Position numbers and translations under genes: made by a program | The notes under the pieces: generated by a model | Databases searched by the model: none | What the model saw: only the letters and a program-made list of their open reading frames with translations | What the model was told of the DNA's origin: nothing | Shown: positions 1-5,519 of the stretch, in pieces | Layout of the letters: every line of letters starts with the position of its first letter | How positions within the stretch are numbered: position 1 is the first letter of the stretch | Assembly (NCBI GenBank): GCA_030590265.1 | Contig: JAUUYW010000218.1 | Span: forward strand, 1-6,032 | Origin: Candidatus Krumholzibacteriia bacterium | GTDB taxonomy: Bacteria > Krumholzibacteriota > Krumholzibacteriia > LZORAL124-64-63 | DNA length: 6,032 nt | Direction of reading: 5' to 3'

Positions 1-409
1 CACGGTTGGTCAGAATTCCCACCAGCTTTTTACCCACGGTGATAGGCACACCGCTAATGCGATAATGCTTCATCAGATCCAGGGCTTCCTCAATAGTTTT
101 GTTGGGCTCCAAGGTGATTGGCTTGGTGATCATGCCCGACTCGCTGCGCTTGACTCTCTCCACCTCACTGGCCTGTTCCCTCGGGCTCATGTTTTTGTGC
201 ACCACACCCATGCCGCCGGACCGGGCCACAGCGATGGCCATGTCAGCCTCGGTCACCGTATCCATGGCGGCAGAGAGGAAAGGAATGCGCAGAGGGATGC
301 TCTTGGTCACATTGGTTCCCGTGGAAATATCCTTGGGAATGACCTCCGAATAGGCTGGCACCAGCAAGACATCATCGAAAGTCAGGGCTTCACGAAATTC
401 TTTTCCCAC
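1..409 (-). CDS. guaB: Inosine-5'-monophosphate dehydrogenase, N-terminal part (cut by left edge)
   Basis: GuaB oxidises IMP to XMP with NAD+, the committed step of guanine nucleotide synthesis in the cytoplasm. The visible 136 residues start with the typical IMPDH opening (EALTFDDVLLVPAYSEV, residues 7-23). The first part of the barrel follows, with SAAMDTVTEADMAIA (46-60) and GGMGVVHKNM (65-74). The beginning of the first CBS domain comes next (about 92-136), ending at the window edge in GILTNR. The family is usually about 480-490 residues, so the catalytic cysteine loop lies outside. I chose the GTG at 409-407 as start: the preceding AGGAG (422-418) is 8 nt away and overlaps the hpt stop codon. 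Last gene seen in the udk-hpt-guaB operon, 11 nt after hpt. Family assignment is near certain; the start is likely. Confidence 0.95.
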   Translation of the reverse strand, partial: MGKEFREALTFDDVLLVPAYSEVIPKDISTGTNVTKSIPLRIPFLSAAMDTVTEADMAIAVARSGGMGVVHKNMSPREQASEVERVKRSESGMITKPITLEPNKTIEEALDLMKHYRISGVPITVGKKLVGILTNR

Positions 410-420
410 GGGACACACTC

Positions 421-975
421 CTAGGCCTTCATGATGCCGATAAATGGCAGATTCCGGTACTTCTCATTATAATCCAGCCCATAGCCGATGACGAAATCGT
501 TGGGGATTTCAAAACCGATGTAATGCAGGGGAACATCGACTTTTCGGGCCACTTTCTTGTCCACCACAGCAGCCACCCGGATGCTGCGCGGGTTCCTGGT
601 TTTGAGCAGGGCCATCCGGTTGTCGATGGTCAAACCGCTGTCAATGATGTCTTCCACCAGAATGACATCCCGATTGGTGATGTTGGATTTCAGATCCTTT
701 TCGATCTTCACCACTCCGGTGCTCTCGGTTCCACCGTCATAGCTCGACACCGCCATGAAATCCACTTCATGATCAACCGAGACACAGCGCGTCAGGTCGG
801 CCAGAAATGGATAGGCTCCCTTCAGGATGCAAACAAAAATGGGTATCGAATCCTTATAATCGTTGCTGATTTCATTGCCCAGCTGACGCACGCGCAGGGT
901 GATGTCCTCGGATGAAATCAAGACTCGCTCGATGAACGGGTACCGGCTCAGGTATTCCTGATCGTCAAAAGTCAC
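421..975 (-). CDS. hpt: Hypoxanthine phosphoribosyltransferase
   Basis: Transfers the phosphoribosyl group of PRPP to hypoxanthine (often guanine too), giving IMP or GMP; a cytoplasmic purine salvage enzyme. The type I phosphoribosyltransferase signature is plain: loop I LKG (51-53), the flexible-loop SSYDGGTESTG (77-87), the PRPP-binding motif VILVEDIIDSGLT (104-116), the purine-contacting VDKK region (138-141), and a C-terminal FVIGYGLDYNEKYRNLPFIG (161-180). The length of 184 aa matches the family. The frame also has an ATG at 981, but it touches the TGGAGG Shine-Dalgarno (987-982) with no spacer. The in-frame GTG at 975-973 sits 6 nt away and is the better start. Lies 21 nt after udk and 11 nt before guaB, whose substrate IMP is the Hpt product. 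Some bacteria use related enzymes with a guanine or xanthine preference; sequence alone does not settle this. Confidence 0.95.
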   Translation of the reverse strand: MTFDDQEYLSRYPFIERVLISSEDITLRVRQLGNEISNDYKDSIPIFVCILKGAYPFLADLTRCVSVDHEVDFMAVSSYDGGTESTGVVKIEKDLKSNITNRDVILVEDIIDSGLTIDNRMALLKTRNPRSIRVAAVVDKKVARKVDVPLHYIGFEIPNDFVIGYGLDYNEKYRNLPFIGIMKA

Positions 976-996
976 AAGCATCCTCCAGGTGGGGGG

Positions 997-1719
997 TTAG
1001 TTAACAGGGCCACTGGCAGACCCTTCCTCTTCGGCTTTGGCCAGCTGGACCTGGTTATCCAGGGCCCGCATCCGGTCGCGCTCACGAATAATATCGTTGA
1101 TCTTGGTGGCGATCAGGTCGATGGCTACGGCGTTGTGACCACCTTCGGGAATAATCAACTGGGCGTAGCGCTTGCTGGGCCACACAAATTGCAAATGCAT
1201 GGGACGCACCACGTTAAGATACTGGTCGATGACACTTTCCATGGACCGCCCACGTTCGGTGGTGTCGCGTTTCAGGCGTCGCAACACTCTTTCATCGGCA
1301 TCCACATCGATATACAGACGGATATCCATCAGCTTGCGCAACATCTTCGATTCCAGAACCAGGATGCCTTCCACGAAAATAATATCCGCCGGTTCGCAGG
1401 TATCGGTTTTCGGCAAACGGCTGTGGATACTGTAATCGTAGCGTGGGATTTCAACAGCCAGGCCTTGGCGCAGGCACCGCAAATGATCAACCAGAAGCTT
1501 GGTTTCAAAGGCTTTGGGATGATCATAGTTGATGGAAGCGCGGTCTTCGATGGGCAAGTGGGAATTGTCTTTGTAGTAGGAGTCGTGATGGATGATCTGG
1601 ATGGTTTTTCCGGGACAAGCCTCACGAACACGGTAAGCCACGGTGGTCTTGCCCGAGCCCGATCCTCCGGCGATGCCGATGATCACCGGTGGCAGAGGAT
1701 TTTTATTGGAGTCTTCCAT
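997..1719 (-). CDS. udk: Uridine kinase (uridine/cytidine kinase)
   Basis: Phosphorylates uridine and cytidine to UMP and CMP with ATP or GTP, for pyrimidine salvage in the cytoplasm. The P-loop GGSGSGKTT is at residues 18-26. HHDSYYKD (44-51) carries the putative catalytic Asp46. NYDHPKAF (64-71), EIPRYDYSIHSR (90-101), VEGILVL (116-122) and the LID-type RRLKRDTTERGRS (147-159) follow in the order expected for the family. At 240 aa it is somewhat longer than the usual 205-215; the extra is a charged C-terminal tail (about 215-240) and a few N-terminal residues. No clear Shine-Dalgarno precedes the ATG, but a promoter sits immediately upstream, suggesting leaderless translation. First gene of the udk-hpt-guaB operon. 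A phosphoribulokinase-like relative is the main alternative, but the uridine kinase motifs are clear. Confidence 0.93.
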   Translation of the reverse strand: MEDSNKNPLPPVIIGIAGGSGSGKTTVAYRVREACPGKTIQIIHHDSYYKDNSHLPIEDRASINYDHPKAFETKLLVDHLRCLRQGLAVEIPRYDYSIHSRLPKTDTCEPADIIFVEGILVLESKMLRKLMDIRLYIDVDADERVLRRLKRDTTERGRSMESVIDQYLNVVRPMHLQFVWPSKRYAQLIIPEGGHNAVAIDLIATKINDIIRERDRMRALDNQVQLAKAEEEGSASGPVN

Positions 1720-1725
1720 GTGCGT

Positions 1726-1754
1726 AAAATACCCGTGAGATGGGAAGCTGTCAA
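1726..1754 (-). promoter_or_regulatory. Sigma70-type promoter of the udk-hpt-guaB operon
   Basis: On the minus strand, TTGACA (1754-1749, perfect -35) is followed after 17 bp by TATTTT (1731-1726, a 4/6 match to the -10). Seven bases beyond the -10 falls position 1719, the A of the udk ATG. The geometry is strong. The -10 is imperfect, and no transcription data exist here. Confidence 0.6.
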
Positions 1755-1867
1755 TAAATCGGATTGTTTGAGTAGGGAAAATATTAGTGGGATCAATGTT
1801 TTTTATTTTAAGTACTATTATTTGAATTTATGGGCATAATTATTCACGACAAATGGATGAAAGGCGG

Positions 1868-1896
1868 TTGACATGATCACCGTTCTCATTTAGTGT
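1868..1896 (+). promoter_or_regulatory. Candidate promoter of the exported-protein gene
   Basis: TTGACA (1868-1873) is a perfect -35 and is followed after 17 bp by TAGTGT (1891-1896), a weak -10 that keeps the T-A-----T core. Predicted start near 1903 gives a leader of about 75 nt before the ATG at 1978, containing the inverted repeat at 1913-1951. The weak -10 makes this a moderate call. The two promoters in this 258-bp intergenic stretch diverge, one toward udk and one toward the exported protein. Confidence 0.45.
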
Positions 1897-1912
1897 GGGA
1901 ATCACACACATA

Positions 1913-1951
1913 GTGGCCAAGGTCTCGCACTCGGCTCAATTCCTTGGCCAC
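1913..1951 (+). repeat. Perfect 10-bp inverted repeat (leader stem-loop)
   Basis: GTGGCCAAGG (1913-1922) and CCTTGGCCAC (1942-1951) are exact reverse complements separated by 19 nt. In RNA they would form a 10-bp GC-rich stem in the predicted leader, about 14 nt before the GGGAGG ribosome-binding site (1965-1970). The AT-rich AATATTTTA (1952-1960) follows the stem, so it could act as a weak terminator or attenuator, as an mRNA-stabilising hairpin, or as a protein-binding dyad in DNA. The structure is directly visible; the role is not. Confidence 0.6.
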
Positions 1952-1977
1952 AATATTTTACTCCGGGAGGATTGGTT

Positions 1978-2592
1978 ATGAAACGCTTGTTAATTTTGGT
2001 GACATTGACCATGCTCGTCGCCTTCACCGCACAGGCCGCCCCTGTGACCGTCAACGCAGTTGGTACCGTTGTTTGGAACGGCATTCAAGATGAACCATTG
2101 AGCACCGTTGTCGCTGGGGAAATGGTATTCATGACCATCCAGGTCGATTCTGATGTCTTCACCGATGCGGTTCCTGACGATGTGCGTGGCTATGATGTCA
2201 TGTTCTTCGATGTCAGCTTCTCCTCCGGTCTGGGCCTCGGATTGTTGGCGGGCGCTCCGGATACCTACTTCGCACTTATTGATGGATATCCTGTATCCGA
2301 TGGCTTTTTCGTATCCTCCTCCCCATCCTCTCCTGGTGGCGTTCCCCTCGAGCAGGAACCCTTCAGTTTCAACCTTGATCTTGGTTATGAAGGAGAAACA
2401 CTTGAAAATCTCAGTATCCTCGACGCCCTGGGTACTTACGATTTCACCGGCATGACCCGCTTCGGCTTCAACCTCTGGTCGGTCTTCCCGGACAACGTCG
2501 CCATGGATATTGAATTCCAGCAGTTGATCATCACCTCGCCACTGCCGACTGAAGAGTCAAGCTGGAGTGGTGTTAAGGCAATGTATCGGTAG
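1978..2592 (+). CDS. Exported protein of unknown function with signal peptide and short C-terminal tail
   Basis: Product of 204 aa; function not recognised. Residues 1-20 form a Sec signal peptide: MKR, a hydrophobic stretch (4-16), and AQA as probable cleavage site before Ala21. The mature part is acidic, rich in Gly, Ser, Phe, Asp and Val, and alternates hydrophobic and polar residues, so a beta-sandwich is likely. It has no cysteine. Phrases such as GTVVWNGI (29-36), MTIQVDSDVF (52-61) and LGTYDFTGMTRF (about 153-164) remind me of secreted proteins of the PEP-CTERM type, but neither a PEP box nor a final transmembrane helix is present. Instead it ends LPTEESSWSGVKAMYR, a possible short sorting tail. 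Start: ATG at 1978 with GGGAGG 7 nt upstream; a TTG six bases earlier is too close to the ribosome-binding site. Monocistronic, between its own promoter candidate and terminator. Likely periplasmic or cell-surface. Confidence 0.85.
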   Translation: MKRLLILVTLTMLVAFTAQAAPVTVNAVGTVVWNGIQDEPLSTVVAGEMVFMTIQVDSDVFTDAVPDDVRGYDVMFFDVSFSSGLGLGLLAGAPDTYFALIDGYPVSDGFFVSSSPSSPGGVPLEQEPFSFNLDLGYEGETLENLSILDALGTYDFTGMTRFGFNLWSVFPDNVAMDIEFQQLIITSPLPTEESSWSGVKAMYR

Positions 2593-2621
2593 GGGATTTT
2601 ATCTCCATGTATTTTCATACT

Positions 2622-2649
2622 GGGCCCGGGTTCAACCCGGGCCCTTCTT
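2622..2649 (+). terminator. Rho-independent terminator after the exported-protein gene
   Basis: GGGCCCGGGTT (2622-2632) and AACCCGGGCCC (2634-2644) form a perfect GC-rich hairpin, effectively 9 G/C pairs around a TTCAA loop, starting 29 nt after the stop codon. TTCTTCT (2645-2651) is a modest U-rich tail on the plus strand. On the minus strand no T tract follows, so it should work for plus-strand transcripts only. Confidence 0.85.
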
Positions 2650-2701
2650 CTAGGCCGGCAACATTCTCCACGGCACCAGTAAAGAGGAGCATTCCAATTT
2701 C

Positions 2702-2926
2702 ATGACCAACTCCCAAGCCAACAACCCACTGCACGGCAAAACCCTGGAACACATCGTCAAAAGCCTGGCAGAATATTACGGCTGGGACGGGTTGGGTTGG
2801 CGCATTGATATCCGCTGTTTCACCCACGACCCCTCTTTGAAATCGAGCCTGAAATTTTTACGCAAAACACCTTGGGCAAGGAAAAAAGTGGAAGACCTGT
2901 ACCTCTTTACCTTCAAGCAGGACTAG
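2702..2926 (+). CDS. VF530-family (DUF2132) small protein, putative DNA-binding
   Basis: Product of 74 aa, matching the small VF530/DUF2132 family in length and in its most conserved parts: NNPLHGKTLEHIV (7-19), YYGWDGLG (25-32), IDIRCFTHDPSLKSSLKFLR (35-54) and KTPWARKKVEDLY (55-67). The Vibrio fischeri member has a solved structure, a small helical fold likened to a nucleic-acid-binding domain of RecA. A DNA-binding role is therefore proposed for the family, but the biological function is unknown. It is basic in its second half (Lys47, Lys51, Arg54, Lys55, Arg60-Lys62), which fits nucleic acid contact. GAGGAG (2684-2689) lies 12 nt before the ATG, a little far. No convincing own promoter is seen in the 50 bp after the upstream terminator. 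Its stop codon is 3 nt from that of the convergent rho gene. Confidence 0.88.
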   Translation: MTNSQANNPLHGKTLEHIVKSLAEYYGWDGLGWRIDIRCFTHDPSLKSSLKFLRKTPWARKKVEDLYLFTFKQD

Positions 2927-2929
2927 GTC

Positions 2930-4048
2930 TTAACCGACACCTTCATCCCCGCTGACACGCATGGATTTCAACAATTCTTCATTGGTAGAATATTTCTCCA
3001 ACAGCTTCAACATGCCGGCCATGGCTTGCTGTGGAGCCGCCTTTGCAGCTCCCCGCCTCAACAAACTCAAAGCCTCATAATCCTCTTCACTGTACATAAG
3101 ATCATCCCGTCGAGTACCACTTTGGCGCAGATCCAAGGCAGGAAAGATCCGCTGCTCGGCCAATCGCCGGTCCAGCACCAACTCCATGTTTCCGGTGCCT
3201 TTGAATTCTTCAAAAATCAGATCATCCATGCGTGACCCCGTCTCCACCAGGGCCGTGGCGACCACGGTGACAGATCCACCATCTTCAATATTGCGGGCTA
3301 TCCCAAAAAACCGGCGGGGAATTTCCATGGCCCGGGAATCCAATCCTCCCGAGAGGGTTCGGCCTGAACCGGCCACCTGCTGATTGAAGGCACGCCCCAT
3401 GCGAGTCAGGCTGTCCACCAGGATGACGACATTGTGCCCGCATTCCAGTTCACAACGGGCCTGAGCCAGGCAAAGTTCCGCCAGACGAACATGGGTGGCC
3501 GCGTCCTGGTCGCTGCTGCTGGCCAGAACTTCGGCTTGAACACGCCTGCGAAAGTGCGTCACTTCTTCGGGGCGTTCATCCACCAGCAAAGCGACAAGCC
3601 GGGTATCAGGATCATCGGCGGCAATGGCCAGGGCCAGTTCCTCAAGCATTTGTGTTTTGCCGGTTTTCGGTGCCGCAACGATCAAACCGCGAGTGCCACG
3701 GGCGACGGGAGCCACAAGATCCACCAGGCGCATGGAAGGATTGCCGGCTTTCCCCAGGTTGAATCGGCCTTCTGGATTGATCACCACCAGTTCGGAAAAT
3801 GGAGTTCGAGCCCTGAAATCTTCAGGACTCAAACCACAAATTGTCGAGACACCCTTGAGTTGAGGACCTTTTTTTCCTTTGCCCACAGGACCGCTGACCG
3901 TTGCCCCGGCTACAAGCCGGTGCTCATTGACCAGCGCCTGCGGAACAAAAGGATCATCCGGGGTGGGCTTGAAGGATGCTGCAGGGTTTCGCAGAAAACC
4001 ACCACCGCGGGGCAAGGTTTCGAACACACCGGAAAAATTGGTCGTCAT
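2930..4048 (-). CDS. rho: Transcription termination factor Rho, short form without N-terminal helical domain
   Basis: Hexameric RNA-dependent ATPase/helicase that ends transcription. The 372-aa protein begins directly with the cold-shock-like RNA-binding domain (about 5-56; GVFETLPRGGGFLRNP), so the Rho_N helix bundle of the about 420-aa E. coli protein is absent. The RecA-type motor is complete: P-loop AAPKTGKT (125-132), DERPEEVT with the catalytic Glu (157-164), Walker B VVILVDSLTR (207-216), Q-loop GSGRTLSGGLD (227-237), R-loop EEFKGTGNMEL (280-290), and the arginine finger region SGTRRDDL (310-317, Arg313). Oddities: the RNP1-like motif reads GGGFLR where other Rho proteins have an aromatic as second residue (GFGFLR or GYGFLR), and the P-loop has Ala for the usual first Pro. 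No clear Shine-Dalgarno precedes the ATG, but a promoter lies 52 bp upstream. It could be the sole Rho or a divergent paralogue; the family is certain. Confidence 0.93.
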   Translation of the reverse strand: MTTNFSGVFETLPRGGGFLRNPAASFKPTPDDPFVPQALVNEHRLVAGATVSGPVGKGKKGPQLKGVSTICGLSPEDFRARTPFSELVVINPEGRFNLGKAGNPSMRLVDLVAPVARGTRGLIVAAPKTGKTQMLEELALAIAADDPDTRLVALLVDERPEEVTHFRRRVQAEVLASSSDQDAATHVRLAELCLAQARCELECGHNVVILVDSLTRMGRAFNQQVAGSGRTLSGGLDSRAMEIPRRFFGIARNIEDGGSVTVVATALVETGSRMDDLIFEEFKGTGNMELVLDRRLAEQRIFPALDLRQSGTRRDDLMYSEEDYEALSLLRRGAAKAAPQQAMAGMLKLLEKYSTNEELLKSMRVSGDEGVG

Positions 4049-4076
4049 TATGAATCCGTTCGTGGGTCAGATGGAA

Positions 4077-4104
4077 TGGACAGTTGGGCAGTGCTAGGTA
4101 TTAT
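4077..4104 (+). promoter_or_regulatory. Candidate promoter of the nucleoside transporter operon
   Basis: TGGACA (4077-4082, 5/6) and TATTAT (4099-4104, 5/6) are 16 bp apart, giving a start near 4111 and a leader of about 119 nt to the GTG at 4230. The -10 overlaps the -10 of the rho promoter on the other strand by five bases. An alternative is TGGACG (4142-4147) with CATAAT (4164-4169), also 16 bp apart and closer to the gene; it matches less well. Either or both may be used. Confidence 0.45.
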
Positions 4105-4128
4105 ATCCCAGAATCCGCCCACTGACAA
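4100..4128 (-). promoter_or_regulatory. Promoter of rho
   Basis: On the minus strand TTGTCA (4128-4123, 5/6) and TATAAT (4105-4100, perfect) are 17 bp apart. The predicted start is near 4093, giving a leader of about 45 nt before the ATG at 4048. This is the best-matching promoter in the window. It overlaps the plus-strand promoter candidate at 4077-4104. Confidence 0.75.
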
Positions 4129-4229
4129 ATCACTTAAATACTGGACGAAGCCCCATATTTGCTCATAATCTCCTGAATTAATCCCCTAATCCGGGACAAA
4201 GACATTTTTCACCCCTTTCGGAGGCCCTC

Positions 4230-5510
4230 GTGCTGCAAAACCTAATATCTCTGCTGGGCATTTTTGTTCTCTTGTTTTTGGCCTGGCTGATGAGCAACAA
4301 TCGCCGGCAATTTCCCTGGCGGGTGGCCGGCTGGGGAATTGGTTTGCAAATCACCCTGGCGGTTCTCCTCTTGAAGACACCCTGGGGCACGGTTCTCTTC
4401 GGCAGCGCCCGGGCTTTTGTCAACCGCCTTTTGGGCTTCACCGATGCGGGTGCCAGCTTCCTCTGGGGCAACCTCTATCGCACCGACGAAAACCTGGTAG
4501 CCTTCATCAACCCCGAAGGTGGGTTCATGCAGGTGACCAACTCCGTCACCGGACAATTGGTCCCCATCGGCACTGTTTTTGTGATTCACATTCTGCCGAC
4601 CATCATATTCTTCAGCAGCCTGATGGCCCTGCTCTACCACGTGGGCATCATGCAGAAATTCATCTCGGGCATGGCCTGGGTCATGCGCAAAACAATGGGC
4701 ACCAGCGGCAGTGAAAGCCTGAGCTGCGCGGCCAATGTTTTTGTGGGCCAGACCGAAGCGCCTTTTGTGATCAAACCTTATCTCGGCACCATGACCAACA
4801 GTGAACTCATGGCTGTTATGGTGGGTGGGTTTGCCACGGTGGCCGGTGGCGTGATGGCAGCCTATGTGCGCTTCGGAATCGACGCCGGACACCTGCTGGC
4901 CGCCAGTGTCATGTCAGCGCCGGCGGCCCTGGTGGTGGCCAAAATCATGTTTCCGGAAACAGAAAACTCGCCCACCCGTGGCAAAGTTTCCCTGGAAATT
5001 CCCAGGGAATACAGCAACGTGCTGGATGCTGCCGCCGGTGGTGCCGGAGTCGGTTTGAAGCTGGCCGCCAACGTGGGCGCGATGCTGCTGGCCTTCATTT
5101 CCCTGGTGGCCATGATCAATTACGGCCTGGGCCTGATGGGCTTTTCCCTGCAACAAATATTCGGCTTTTTATTCTCGCCCGTGGCCTGGATCATGGGAGT
5201 ACCCTGGAGCGAAGCCCATGTCTTCGGAAACTTGCTGGGCACAAAAATAGCCGTGAATGAATTCATGGGTTATATCGAACTGGGCAATGCAGCCAAATCC
5301 GGGGCCTTGTCCCCCCGCAGCGTGGTCATCGGAACCTATGCCCTTTGTGGATTTGCCAATTTCAGCAGCATTGCCATTCAGATTGGCGGCATCGGAACCA
5401 TCGCCCCTGAGCGACGTTCAGATGTGGCAGCACTGGGATTGAAAGCCATGTTCGGTGGAGCCCTGGCTTCTTGGCTGACCGCCACAATTGCCGGCGTTTT
5501 GCTGGGTTGA
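4230..5510 (+). CDS. Concentrative nucleoside transporter (CNT/NupC family)
   Basis: Inner-membrane symporter that brings nucleosides into the cell using an ion gradient. The 426 residues have the CNT layout: N-terminal hydrophobic helices (about 4-20, 34-48), an interface helix region, and the re-entrant hairpin signature ANVFVGQTEAPFVIKPY (168-184). These are followed by GFATVAGGVMAAYV (200-213), VNEFMGY (342-348) and LCGFANFSSIAIQIGGIG (372-389). Nucleoside-contacting residues of Vibrio cholerae CNT have clear counterparts: GQTE 173-176, Glu344, Asn377 and Ser380. Asn169, Val172 and Thr203 match positions of its sodium site, so Na+ coupling is likely (inference). Start: GTG with CGGAGG (4219-4224) 5 nt upstream. 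First gene of a plus-strand operon, divergent from rho; the thioesterase gene follows after 9 nt. Substrates would feed enzymes such as uridine kinase encoded 2.5 kb away. Specificity cannot be read from sequence. Confidence 0.95.
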   Translation: MLQNLISLLGIFVLLFLAWLMSNNRRQFPWRVAGWGIGLQITLAVLLLKTPWGTVLFGSARAFVNRLLGFTDAGASFLWGNLYRTDENLVAFINPEGGFMQVTNSVTGQLVPIGTVFVIHILPTIIFFSSLMALLYHVGIMQKFISGMAWVMRKTMGTSGSESLSCAANVFVGQTEAPFVIKPYLGTMTNSELMAVMVGGFATVAGGVMAAYVRFGIDAGHLLAASVMSAPAALVVAKIMFPETENSPTRGKVSLEIPREYSNVLDAAAGGAGVGLKLAANVGAMLLAFISLVAMINYGLGLMGFSLQQIFGFLFSPVAWIMGVPWSEAHVFGNLLGTKIAVNEFMGYIELGNAAKSGALSPRSVVIGTYALCGFANFSSIAIQIGGIGTIAPERRSDVAALGLKAMFGGALASWLTATIAGVLLG

Positions 5511-5519
5511 AAGGATCTC

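Noticed and set aside
976..981. ATG at 981 as start of hpt
   Set aside because: It directly abuts the GGAGG ribosome-binding site; the GTG at 975 has proper spacing and gives a typical Hpt N-terminus.
1135..1839. Long plus-strand open frame of 234 codons opposite udk
   Set aside because: It is antisense to a gene with complete uridine kinase motifs, has no ribosome-binding site, and its product resembles no family I know; a shadow of the udk codon usage.
1894..1906. TGTGGGAATCACA, resembling a CRP-type dyad
   Set aside because: The half-sites are only 4 nt apart rather than 6 and lack the full TGTGA/TCACA pairing; it overlaps the -10 and is probably chance.
2593..2701. A separate promoter for the VF530-family gene
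   Set aside because: Between the terminator and the gene no pair of hexamers with suitable spacing stands out, so I did not annotate one.
4134..4166. Ten-residue minus-strand mini-ORF (MSKYGASSSI) preceded by AGGAG, upstream of rho, considered as a leader peptide
   Set aside because: It lies upstream of the predicted rho start site, so it would not be in that transcript. The AGGAG is only 3 nt from the ATG and the peptide has no regulatory codon pattern.
3434..4168. Long plus-strand open frame of 244 codons opposite rho
   Set aside because: Antisense to the clear Rho motor domain and running through the rho promoter; composition is that of a reverse-frame shadow.
4242..4892. Minus-strand open frame of 216 codons opposite the transporter
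   Set aside because: His/Gly/Glu-rich translation typical of the complement of a membrane-protein gene; no start signals.
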